Assembly: GCF_030812915.1 (NCBI RefSeq)
Contig: NZ_JAUSTQ010000006.1
Coordinates: forward strand, 1 to 64,000
Direction of reading: 5' to 3'
Length of the DNA stretch: 64,000 bases
Origin: Alkalibacillus salilacus
GTDB taxonomy: Bacteria; Bacillota; Bacilli; Bacillales; Alkalibacillaceae
Every line of letters starts with the position of its first letter. The first letter of the stretch is position 1. The translations under genes and the position numbers were made by a program. The notes beneath the pieces are model-generated. The model was given only the letters and a program-made list of their open reading frames with translations, was not told where the DNA came from and searched no databases. Positions 7,762 to 15,747 of this stretch are shown here, in pieces.

Positions 7762-8718
7762 ATGAACCAGGAAGTTACGGAGCAGCAATCACAAATTCAA
7801 GCTTTAATTGATAATATTGAAACGGTTGTTGTGGGGAAACGAGAAACGATTGAACTGACAATCGTATCATTATTAGCGAAAGGGCATGTATTGCTAGAGG
7901 ATGTACCTGGTGTCGGCAAGACGATGCTTGTCCGTGCGATTGCTAAATCACTTGATTTGGATTTTCGTAGAATTCAGTTCACACCAGACTTACTTCCATC
8001 AGACGTGACGGGCGTGTCGATTTATAACCAACGTGATATGCAGTTTGAATTCCAACCAGGTCCGATTATGGGTAATGTTGTGCTGGCTGACGAGATTAAC
8101 CGAACGTCTCCAAAGACACAATCCGCTTTATTGGAAAGTATGGAAGAGAATCATATTACGGTCGATGGTATGACACGCGAATTAAGTAGTCCATTCTTCG
8201 TTTTAGCGACTCAGAACCCAATCGAATACGAAGGAACTTATCCATTACCTGAGGCTCAGCTTGACCGTTTTCTCTTAAAATTAAAGATGGGTTACCCTGT
8301 TAAACAAGAAGAAATGATGATGTTAGATCGTACGACGCATGAGCATCCGATCGAAACAGTTCAACCTGTTATGACGAAATCAGACCTATTAGCTAAACAA
8401 AAAGAAGTACAACAGATTCATGTCAGTCAGTCAGTTAAACAATATATTGTTGAGATTGTTGCGAATACACGTAAGCACCCACTTATTCAGTTAGGTGCGA
8501 GTCCTCGTGCATCTATCGCCTTAATGAAAGCAGCTCAAGCTTATGCGTTAGTCAAAGGCCGTGACTATGTGATTCCGGATGATGTGAAGTATATGGCTCC
8601 TCATGTCCTTGCTCACCGTTTACAATTAACGGCTGAAGCGAAGTTTGAAGGCAAGTCTGATAAAGAATTACTGGAAGATCTGATTAAGAAAACAATGATT
8701 CCTGTAGAAAGAGGATAA
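7762..8718 (+). CDS. yeaC: MoxR-family AAA+ ATPase
   Basis: A 318-aa MoxR ATPase, a chaperone-like AAA+ protein usually paired with a DUF58/VWA partner. Walker A is EDVPGVGKT near residues 50-58. Walker B is VVLADEINR near 105-113, followed by the family motif SPKTQSALLESMEE; sensor 1 is ATQNPIEYEG. The ATG at 7762 has AAGGAGG at ideal spacing; an upstream TTG at 7738 overlaps that ribosome binding site and was rejected. It starts an operon with the DUF58 and transglutaminase genes, the order of B. subtilis yeaC-yeaD-yebA. Confidence 0.95.
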   Translation: MNQEVTEQQSQIQALIDNIETVVVGKRETIELTIVSLLAKGHVLLEDVPGVGKTMLVRAIAKSLDLDFRRIQFTPDLLPSDVTGVSIYNQRDMQFEFQPGPIMGNVVLADEINRTSPKTQSALLESMEENHITVDGMTRELSSPFFVLATQNPIEYEGTYPLPEAQLDRFLLKLKMGYPVKQEEMMMLDRTTHEHPIETVQPVMTKSDLLAKQKEVQQIHVSQSVKQYIVEIVANTRKHPLIQLGASPRASIALMKAAQAYALVKGRDYVIPDDVKYMAPHVLAHRLQLTAEAKFEGKSDKELLEDLIKKTMIPVERG

Positions 8719-8722
8719 AACA

Positions 8723-9991
8723 ATGATTCAATCCATTAAAACGATCGTGACCTTATCCTTAGTAATAGCGCTGATGGCGCTATTATTTACATATAGCATG
8801 TTTCAAGGTGGTTTCGTTAGTTGGTTCCTGTTCTTTAGCTTTATTCCCATATTATTATATGCGATTTTTATGATTTTTTACCCAATGGGATTAATGAAGA
8901 TAGAAAGGCATGTGCATCAACATTATCTGAAAGCCGGACAGACCCTAAAGGTGACAGTCACGATTAGAAGGCGTATTCCTTTTCCTTTATTTTATTTAAT
9001 CGTTGAAGATGAATTGCCAGAAATGGTGACGTGGCATGATACGAAGCAGTTTAAATATCGGTTTTTAGGTTATCCAGAGCAATTAAAGAATCGGAATAAA
9101 GCAAAATCAGTCATGTTTCCGTTCTTACGTCAGAAATTGCAGTTTAATTATGAGATTGATGCGATTCCACGCGGGCGTCACCACTTAAATCAAATTAAAG
9201 TTGTAACAGGTGATTTGTTAGGATTTGTGAGAAGAGAGCAACTGGTGAATGCTGATGCTTACGTTTTAGTGGAACCAGGGGAAATTCCGCTCAATTTGGG
9301 TATTGAACAATCGACATTTGAAGAAGGACAACAAACGAATTATGCGGTTAAAGCGAATCATACGAACCTCGTTTCGGGTGTGCGTGATTATGCTCCAGGG
9401 GATCAGATGTCCTGGATTGATTGGAAGACAACAGCTCGGAAACGTGCTTTAGTGACAAAGGAATTTGAAGAAGAGAAACAAAAGGACTTAACGATTATTC
9501 TGAATGGTCATGCAGAAGATGAAAAGCGTTGGCTTGCATTTGAAGCAGGTGTGGAACTAACTTATTCAATCTCCTTAAAAGCATATGAGGATTACGGTGA
9601 TGTCAGTGTGGTAGCGTTAGGTAAAATACGAGATGACGTGACACTAAAGCATGGGAAACAATCATTTGAAAAACTAACTCGCATGCTTAGTCAGATCCAA
9701 ATGGTGAAAGATAATCAATTTGCTAAACAATTGAAGCGAGAAGCGTGGCATTTATCAAAGGATCGTCATCTTGTTATCTTGACGCATGATTTATCAACGT
9801 CTATTTATCAAACGATTTTACAATTAAAGCAACAACAAGTTGATGTACAGCTTGTCTTTGTACGTAGTAAGCATTTAATAGGACATGATGAGCGTCATGG
9901 CATGGATCAACTCCATTATGGGGGCGTACGTGTCACTTGGTTGAATGAAGACCGTTTGACGAAAAGACAGATTGAGGTGAGCGCATCATGA
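8723..9991 (+). CDS. yeaD: DUF58 domain membrane protein
   Basis: A 422-aa protein with two transmembrane helices within the first 50 residues, a beta-rich middle part and the DUF58 signature YAPGDQMSWIDWKTTARK near residues 225-245, followed by a VWA-like C-terminal part. DUF58 proteins are the usual partners of MoxR ATPases; the molecular role is unknown but cell-envelope linked. It begins 4 bases after the MoxR stop and overlaps the next gene by 4 bases (ATGA), which indicates tight co-translation. Confidence 0.93.
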   Translation: MIQSIKTIVTLSLVIALMALLFTYSMFQGGFVSWFLFFSFIPILLYAIFMIFYPMGLMKIERHVHQHYLKAGQTLKVTVTIRRRIPFPLFYLIVEDELPEMVTWHDTKQFKYRFLGYPEQLKNRNKAKSVMFPFLRQKLQFNYEIDAIPRGRHHLNQIKVVTGDLLGFVRREQLVNADAYVLVEPGEIPLNLGIEQSTFEEGQQTNYAVKANHTNLVSGVRDYAPGDQMSWIDWKTTARKRALVTKEFEEEKQKDLTIILNGHAEDEKRWLAFEAGVELTYSISLKAYEDYGDVSVVALGKIRDDVTLKHGKQSFEKLTRMLSQIQMVKDNQFAKQLKREAWHLSKDRHLVILTHDLSTSIYQTILQLKQQQVDVQLVFVRSKHLIGHDERHGMDQLHYGGVRVTWLNEDRLTKRQIEVSAS

Positions 9992-12228
9992 AACTAAAAC
10001 TAGAACAATCGAATCGTTTAGTTAGTTTAGCGCTCTATGTCGGAAGTATGTTTCTCTTAATGGAATGGGTCTATCCATTAGATATAATCACAGACACGGG
10101 TCAATCTCATTTATTTATTGTTTTTATTGTTGTCATGTTTGCCTTGTCAATGATTCATTTACCATTCGGACTTATTTCGGTCATCAAAGCAGGGATCCTG
10201 TTATTATTTATTCATCATGTCTTTTTCGATACAGCTTTCTTTTCTACTGAATGGGTGAAGCTGTTCTTTGAAGAAATGGTGATTAATGTTCAAGAGTCGA
10301 TTCAGCAAAATTGGCAAACATTAACGCCAGTTTTCCGAACGTTTCTCTTTTTAATATTATTATGGATGTTAAGTTATTTATTATATTACTGGTATGTGGT
10401 TGTCAAACGTCCACTTGCGTTTATTTTTCTAACAGTGTTATACGTAACCGTGTTAGATACTTTTACGGTGTATGAAGCTAATATTGCGATTATTCGAGTC
10501 TTTAGCTTAAGTGCGCTGTTACTTGTGTTAGCTAACTTTCACCGGATTGTTGAAAGTGAGAGATTAACAGAACCTAAAGCTCGCCAGTTTATTAAATGGC
10601 TGGCGCCGATGATATTAGTGATAGGCATAAGTGCTGCGATTGGCTATGCAGCCCCGAAATATGAACCGCAATGGCCGGACCCAGTTTCGTTTATACAATC
10701 AGCTTCAGAGAATGGATTTGGAAGTGGAGCTGGATTCGGTGGCGTTCAGCGTGTTGGTTATGGTGAGCATGATGACCGACTAGGTGGTGGCTTCCAGATG
10801 GATAATACCACCGTGTTTTATGCAACCTCTAGTGCTGAACGCTATTGGAAAGTCGAAACGAAAGATGTCTATACAGGTCATGGTTGGGAGCGTTCAAGTG
10901 AAGGTGAACGAATCGCGAGTGAGACAGGCCAATTTCCTGAGATTTCGCAATATGGTGATGTTGTAGCGCGAGAAGAATCAAGTTTAGACTTGCAAATGAT
11001 TGAACCTGGTAATTTAAATAAAGTCCCTTATATATATGGAACAGAACAAGTGGGAACAACTAATGACCAAATTAATTTTGAATATGATCTCATAACGAAT
11101 GAGCTCTTGTCTTTAGATAATGGTGAACAAACGCTTGTAGAGGATGATTATTCATTAGAAGCTAATCGTCCTGATTTTCCCAGAAATGCCATGCGTGAAG
11201 TTCCAGTTAGCTATCAAGAAGATTCAGGAATAGACGAATCTTATTTGCAGTTACCAGACGAATTGCCTGACCGCGTGAGTAACCTTGCAGGTATGATCGT
11301 ATCTGAAGAAGACCAGAATCGGTATGATTATGCCAAGGCCATTGAAGATTACTTCAGTGAAGGCGATTATGAATATGCGACTGACGATGTAGCTGTTCCA
11401 GATGAGGATGAAGATTATGTGGATCAGTTCTTATTTGAGACGCAGCGTGGTTATTGTGATAATTTCTCAACGTCTATGGTCGTCTTGCTACGATCATTAG
11501 ATATTCCTGCTCGTTGGGCGAAAGGATTCACTGGTGGTGACCGAGCATTTGAACAGGATGCGTTCCCTGATGCTGGATCCGATGTTTTTGAGGTACAAAA
11601 TAATAATGCCCATTCTTGGGTAGAAGTTTATTTTCCTGATGTTGGTTGGGTTCCATTTGAACCGACGATCGGATTCCAAAACCAAGTAGACGTCTCTACT
11701 GGTGAGTCGATTGACGATATTTTAGATGACAATCAAGATGATGCACTCGATCAACCAGAATCATCTGAACAACCTGATGCTGATAGTCAGCTTGAAGAAG
11801 GTGAAGAGGAAGAGGGAAATGATTCTGAAGCGGCTGGTAGTAATGGTGACTCATCTGTTTCACCGTGGATCGTTATTTCGATAAGCGTCATCATCGTCAT
11901 TATTGTCGGATTATTGATTTATTACCGTGATCGGTTAGTCTATGCATGGCGAAAACAACGACTAAAACGTCGTGCTAACCAAGCGACTATTACTGAATCG
12001 TATCAGTTTGTCATGAAGTTACTCGCGAAAAAAGGCTATCCATTTAAGTCTGGCGAAACATTGCGAGAATATGCTAAACAAGCCGATCGAATCTTAGACG
12101 GTCGTAGTATGAGCGAATTAACACATTATTATGAACAATTCATTTATCGTGAAGACTCCTTCCAATCTGATCAATCAGAGTATTACCGCCTTTGGAAGAA
12201 GGTTACGGATCTGATTTTGTCGAAATAG
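9988..12228 (+). CDS. yebA: Transglutaminase-like membrane protein
   Basis: A 746-aa protein with five or six N-terminal transmembrane helices (about residues 10-215), a large extracellular part, a transglutaminase-like core and a late transmembrane helix near 625-650, followed by a cytosolic DUF4129-like tail ending in YYRLWKKV. The core shows Cys in QRGYCDNFSTSM (about 490) and His in NAHSWVEVYF (about 541). The third position reads GWVPFEPT, with Glu where classical enzymes have Asp. A very acidic linker (DDNQDDALDQPE, GEEEEG) lies before the last helix. Substrate unknown; a cell-envelope protein or peptide is likely. Last gene of the three-gene operon. Confidence 0.93.
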   Translation: MKLKLEQSNRLVSLALYVGSMFLLMEWVYPLDIITDTGQSHLFIVFIVVMFALSMIHLPFGLISVIKAGILLLFIHHVFFDTAFFSTEWVKLFFEEMVINVQESIQQNWQTLTPVFRTFLFLILLWMLSYLLYYWYVVVKRPLAFIFLTVLYVTVLDTFTVYEANIAIIRVFSLSALLLVLANFHRIVESERLTEPKARQFIKWLAPMILVIGISAAIGYAAPKYEPQWPDPVSFIQSASENGFGSGAGFGGVQRVGYGEHDDRLGGGFQMDNTTVFYATSSAERYWKVETKDVYTGHGWERSSEGERIASETGQFPEISQYGDVVAREESSLDLQMIEPGNLNKVPYIYGTEQVGTTNDQINFEYDLITNELLSLDNGEQTLVEDDYSLEANRPDFPRNAMREVPVSYQEDSGIDESYLQLPDELPDRVSNLAGMIVSEEDQNRYDYAKAIEDYFSEGDYEYATDDVAVPDEDEDYVDQFLFETQRGYCDNFSTSMVVLLRSLDIPARWAKGFTGGDRAFEQDAFPDAGSDVFEVQNNNAHSWVEVYFPDVGWVPFEPTIGFQNQVDVSTGESIDDILDDNQDDALDQPESSEQPDADSQLEEGEEEEGNDSEAAGSNGDSSVSPWIVISISVIIVIIVGLLIYYRDRLVYAWRKQRLKRRANQATITESYQFVMKLLAKKGYPFKSGETLREYAKQADRILDGRSMSELTHYYEQFIYREDSFQSDQSEYYRLWKKVTDLILSK

Positions 12229-12231
12229 TGG

Positions 12232-12260
12232 TTGACTAAAGTCTTGTATAAAGATAAAGT
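12232..12260 (+). promoter_or_regulatory. Probable promoter of pbuG
   Basis: TTGACT (12232-12237), a 17-nt spacer and TAAAGT (12255-12260) precede the riboswitch aptamer by about 30 bases. The -10 box matches the consensus at four of six positions. Confidence 0.55.
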
Positions 12261-12288
12261 AATAGTGTAAACAAAATTCGATATGGAA

Positions 12289-12359
12289 CACTTATATAAT
12301 ATTGGGAATACGGCCCAAGAGTTTCTACCGGACTACCGTAAATGGTCCGACTATGAGTG
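12289..12359 (+). ncRNA. Guanine (purine) riboswitch aptamer, pbuG leader
   Basis: P1 is formed by CACTTAT and ATGAGTG. Loop words GAGTTTCTACC and CCGTAAA and the junction CCGACTATG carry the C that gives guanine/hypoxanthine specificity. This is the second purine aptamer in the window, placed upstream of a hypoxanthine/guanine permease and followed by a terminator at 12431. Confidence 0.97.
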
Positions 12360-12430
12360 ACTAATAAACGACAGTAGAGGTACGTCACGTTTTATACGTG
12401 AATATCTTTGATGTCGGTTTGTCCTCGTAT

Positions 12431-12466
12431 GCACTCTTGGCGATTACGCTCAAGGGTGCTTTTTTT
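12431..12466 (+). terminator. Riboswitch-controlled terminator (pbuG leader)
   Basis: GCACTCTTG pairs with CAAGGGTGC, followed by TTTTTTT, just upstream of the pbuG ribosome binding site. Confidence 0.92.
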
Positions 12467-12496
12467 AGTGTTTCATAAATGGGGGAGGACAGATTG

Positions 12497-13834
12497 TTGA
12501 AAAATTATTTTCGTTTTGAAGAATTAGGCACGAACTACCGTCGCGAAATCATGGGTGGTATCACAACGTTTCTGGCAATGGCTTACATATTGTTCGTCAA
12601 TCCATCCGTATTAGCTTTGTTGGATGTAGAAGAGTTGCCAGCAGGGGTCACGCGGATGGATCCAGATGCGGTGTTCGTGGCAACAGCCTTGGCTGGTGCA
12701 ATCGGGACACTTGTTATGGGACTAGTTGCGCGTTATCCGATTGCTTTAGCTCCTGGCATGGGGTTAAATGCGTTCTTTGCTTACACTGTTATTTTACAAT
12801 GGGGCATTCCATGGGAAACAGCACTAGCTGGTGTCTTAGCTTCCGGATTAATATTTATGGTTCTAACATTAACGGGTGTGCGTGAGAAAGTTATTAATGC
12901 AATTCCAAATAATTTAAAACTAGCGGTTGGTGCAGGTATTGGTGTCTATATTGCGTTTATCGGTTTAACGAATGTAGGGATTATTGAAGCGGATCAAGAT
13001 ACGTATTTAACGCTTGGAGATGTTACGGATCCATATACATTACTTGCGATTTTCGGTGTAGTCGCAACGGTTATATTATTAACGATCGGATTTAAAGGTG
13101 GCGTATTTTACGGCATGATCATCACAGCCGTAGCTGGGATACTTGTTGGCTTAATCGATCCACCGTCGGGCATGAATGATGTTGTAAGCGGTGTGCCAAG
13201 TTTAGAACCAACATTTGGAGCGGCATTTGGCAATTTTGGTGAGATTTTTACGCTGCAAATGCTTGTGGTTATTATGACGTTCTTATTCGTTGACTTCTTC
13301 GATACAGGTGGAACGCTTGTCGCTGTCGCAACACAAGGTGGTATGATGAAAGACGGTAAGTTACCACGTGCGAACCGTGCATTATTCTCAGATTCAACAG
13401 CAACAGTAGCCGGCTCTATTCTCGGTACATCAACGACGACGTCATTTATCGAGTCAACTACAGGTGTTAGTGCAGGTGCCCGGACAGGTTTTGCTTCAGT
13501 GGTGACAGCTATTTTATTCCTGCTCGCATTATTCTTCTCACCGTTATTAGGAATTGTGACGTCAGAAGTAACCGCACCAGCACTTATTATTGTCGGAATT
13601 TTAATGGCAGCCAACTTGCGTCATATTGAGTGGGAACAATTTGAAATTGCTGTGCCAGCGTTCCTTACTTTAATTGCGATGCCACTGACTTACAGTATCG
13701 CCACAGGAATCGCGATCGGTTTTATCTTCTATCCAATTACGATGTTGGTGAAAGGTCGAGCGAAAGAAATACATCCTGTTATGTATGTGCTATTTGTGAT
13801 TTTCCTACTATATTTTATTTTCTTACCTGAATAA
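12497..13834 (+). CDS. pbuG: Hypoxanthine/guanine permease, AzgA family
   Basis: A 445-aa integral membrane transporter of the NCS2/AzgA type with about 12-14 helices. Diagnostic stretches are GGITTFLAMAYILFVNPSVL near the N-terminus, APGMGLNAFFAY, FVDFFDTGGTLVAVA and TSTTTSFIESTTGVSAGART. It imports hypoxanthine and guanine. The best start is TTG 12497, giving MKNYFRFEELGTNY with GGGGGAGG about eight bases upstream; ATG 12479 overlaps that ribosome binding site. Controlled by the guanine riboswitch immediately upstream. guaA, which lies between yebA and pbuG in B. subtilis, is absent here. Confidence 0.95.
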   Translation: MKNYFRFEELGTNYRREIMGGITTFLAMAYILFVNPSVLALLDVEELPAGVTRMDPDAVFVATALAGAIGTLVMGLVARYPIALAPGMGLNAFFAYTVILQWGIPWETALAGVLASGLIFMVLTLTGVREKVINAIPNNLKLAVGAGIGVYIAFIGLTNVGIIEADQDTYLTLGDVTDPYTLLAIFGVVATVILLTIGFKGGVFYGMIITAVAGILVGLIDPPSGMNDVVSGVPSLEPTFGAAFGNFGEIFTLQMLVVIMTFLFVDFFDTGGTLVAVATQGGMMKDGKLPRANRALFSDSTATVAGSILGTSTTTSFIESTTGVSAGARTGFASVVTAILFLLALFFSPLLGIVTSEVTAPALIIVGILMAANLRHIEWEQFEIAVPAFLTLIAMPLTYSIATGIAIGFIFYPITMLVKGRAKEIHPVMYVLFVIFLLYFIFLPE

Positions 13835-13840
13835 AATTTT

Positions 13841-13875
13841 AGCTCATGTTCTTGGCTTAAGAACATGAGCTTTAT
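13841..13875 (+). terminator. Terminator of pbuG
   Basis: A 13-bp perfect stem, AGCTCATGTTCTT with AAGAACATGAGCT, is followed by TTATTT. Confidence 0.88.
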
Positions 13876-13901
13876 TTAGCTGAGCTCGTATTTAACCAGG
13901 T

Positions 13902-14321
13902 CGCTGATATTTTATCCAATCTCGCTGATAAAAATGGGATGTCGCTGATAAATCTTAAATGGCGCTGATAAATTGGGAAAGTCGCTGATAAAATCAGAAT
14001 AGCGCTGATAAATTTCAAATAGCGCTGATATTACAAAATATCGGCGACTCCCATGAAAATGAGCTCGTCATATAATGGTCGCTGATAAATTTAGCTGAGT
14101 CGCTGATAAAATTCGTGAGACGCTGACATATATTGTATGGCGCCGATAAAATGAGAAACTCGCTGATAATACTAGGATGGCGCTGATAAATTTCGCGAGG
14201 CGCTGAAATAAATCAAAAGATGCTGATAAGTAAAATATATCTGCGACCAGATCTGTGATTTCGCTGATATATGTGCGAAGTCGCTGATATATTCTGGAAG
14301 AAGCCGACATTAGAAAAAAGT
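13902..14321 (+). repeat. Degenerate CGCTGATA array (array 2, 20-nt period)
   Basis: Thirteen exact CGCTGATA words plus about five variants (CGCTGACA, CGCCGATA, CGCTGAAA, TGCTGATA) start at 13902, 13923, 13943, 13963, 13983, 14003, 14023, then 14080, 14101, 14121, 14141, 14161, 14181, 14201, 14221, then 14262 and 14282. The step is 20 nt with occasional 21. Each word is usually followed by AAAT, AAAAT or TAT and a 9-12 nt variable spacer ending in G or T. The array lies beyond the pbuG terminator and before yebE. The remaining 220 bases to 14545 hold nothing I can identify. Open frames through the array are by-products of the repeat. Confidence 0.85.
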
Positions 14322-14545
14322 CGGCTGATCAACAGTGCCCCACCTAATAATTTTTTTGTCACTCATTAGTGAAACATGCAAAATATCAATTATCATGATT
14401 CGAAAGTGCATGCCGTATAATAAATGCTGTGTACAATAATGATGAAGTATTGACAATAAGAGTGTTCGCTTGTAATCTAACCGAATAATCATTTACGATA
14501 TGCACTATACAAGCGTTTGGATCTTATTGGAAGAGGAGGCCCTAC

Positions 14546-15112
14546 ATGTTAGAATCTGGACTTATAATGCTATTGATTATCTTTGGTGTTAACATTGTTT
14601 ATGTATCGTTATTAACTGTTAGGACTATTTTTACATTAAAAGGGCAAAAATATATTGCAGCATCTGTTGGTGTATTTGAAATCACCTTTTATACAGTTGG
14701 TTTAGGTTTAGTCTTGGATAACATAGGTGAAATCCAAAACTTAATTGCCTATGCGCTCGGTTTCGGTGTTGGTGTTATTAGCGGTATGAAAGTTGAAGAA
14801 AAATTGGCAGTCGGCTATATTACGGTCAATGTGATTTCGTCCGATCCTAGCATTCCATTTACTGAATCTCTAAGAAATCGTGGTTATGGGGTGACGAGTT
14901 GGTATGCTTATGGCATGGAAGGTGACCGTTTGGCGATTCAAGTGCTAACACCACGTAAATATGAATTAATGTTATATAAATCAATTAAGGAAATTGACCC
15001 GAAAGCATTTATTATTGCGTATGAACCACGCCAGATTCATGGTGGTTTCTGGGTGAAGAAAGTTAGAGGGAGTCGATTGAAACGTGAAGAAGAAAAAATT
15101 CAGAGTCAGTGA
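14546..15112 (+). CDS. yebE: DUF2179 membrane protein (UPF0316, YebE-like)
   Basis: A 188-aa protein with three N-terminal membrane helices (to about residue 85), including the family stretch [15 protein letters not shown] and [19 protein letters not shown], then a soluble DUF2179 part ([27 protein letters not shown]). Function unknown; it belongs to the conserved block pbuG-yebE-yebG of Bacillus. AGAGGAGG precedes the ATG. Its 3' end overlaps yebG by 29 bases in another frame. Confidence 0.9.
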   Translation: MLESGLIMLLIIFGVNIVYVSLLTVRTIFTLKGQKYIAASVGVFEITFYTVGLGLVLDNIGEIQNLIAYALGFGVGVISGMKVEEKLAVGYITVNVISSDPSIPFTESLRNRGYGVTSWYAYGMEGDRLAIQVLTPRKYELMLYKSIKEIDPKAFIIAYEPRQIHGGFWVKKVRGSRLKREEEKIQSQ

Positions 15113-15266
15113 TTATCAATCGATTGATGATTGTTTGAATCAGATGCAGTCAGAAGGGTATCGGCCGATTAAACGTATTGAAAAGCCGGTGTTTGAAGAG
15201 CAACAATCAGGTGAAGCTGAGCCTGTGGAACAGGAAATTGTTTTTCAAGCTGTAAAGGATGAATAA
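15084..15266 (+). CDS. yebG: NETI-type small protein (YebG-like)
   Basis: A 60-aa acidic protein starting at GTG 15084 inside the end of yebE. The pattern [20 protein letters not shown] followed by EKPVF matches the NETI-motif family of Bacillus, although the eponymous N-E-T-I residues read YQSI here. Function unknown. The translational overlap with yebE is conserved in the group and implies coupled expression. Confidence 0.8.
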   Translation: MKKKKFRVSDYQSIDDCLNQMQSEGYRPIKRIEKPVFEEQQSGEAEPVEQEIVFQAVKDE

Positions 15267-15282
15267 TTTGATCATGATGACA

Positions 15283-15327
15283 TACAAAATCCGAACACGT
15301 ACAGAAGACGGTTCGGACTTTTGTATT
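15283..15327. terminator. Bidirectional terminator between yebG and the DUF2892 gene
   Basis: AAAATCCGAAC pairs with GTTCGGACTTTT. T-rich tracts flank both arms, so it can end both convergent transcripts. Confidence 0.8.
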
Positions 15328-15339
15328 TGATAATTGTAT

Positions 15340-15666
15340 TTAATCCGTAACTGGTGGGTTAGTGGATTGGGATGATTGATTTTCTCCCGACGATTGATTG
15401 TCTTCAGGTGAATCGCCTTCAATATTCGTTGGGTCAGAAAATAAGTTAAATGGTAAATTGGCATTAATTTGCTTTTTCACCATGTCGGTTACAGGACAAT
15501 AGCGTACAATTCCTTCAGCGACCTTCATAGCTGCCGCAAGAATCAAGATATAATAACGTTGGTGCCACGGGCGTTTAGTTGCTTTGACTGTTCCGTAGCT
15601 AATGAAGAACAATCCTAATGTTATTCTTACTAATGCATTAATGGTTCCGATGTTTTGTTTTCCCAT
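15340..15666 (-). CDS. DUF2892 / YgaP-like membrane protein
   Basis: A 108-aa protein with two closely spaced hydrophobic helices (NALVRITLGLFFISYGTV and YYILILAAAMKVAEGIV) separated by basic residues. This is the YgaP-type DUF2892 pattern, ending in RYCPVTDMV. The C-terminal 35 residues are a low-complexity polar tail rich in S, N, E and Q. Such proteins are often found with rhodanese or sulfur genes, but no such partner is visible here. AAGGGTAAA precedes the start on the minus strand. Confidence 0.75.
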   Translation of the reverse strand: MGKQNIGTINALVRITLGLFFISYGTVKATKRPWHQRYYILILAAAMKVAEGIVRYCPVTDMVKKQINANLPFNLFSDPTNIEGDSPEDNQSSGENQSSQSTNPPVTD

Positions 15667-15747
15667 TTTACCCTTCCCTTCAAGAGTTTAATGTATTAAA
15701 ATTTTACATAAGTGGATAGTGCACGTTGATAAACGGAGGCATGGATT

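Noticed and set aside
13108-13614. 168-codon minus-strand frame inside pbuG
   Set aside because: It is the antisense shadow of a strongly supported transporter gene and has no ribosome binding site.
14068-14310. 80-codon minus-strand frame through array 2
   Set aside because: The peptide is only the translated repeat (recurrent S-A residues), and the 20-nt steps break any fixed register.
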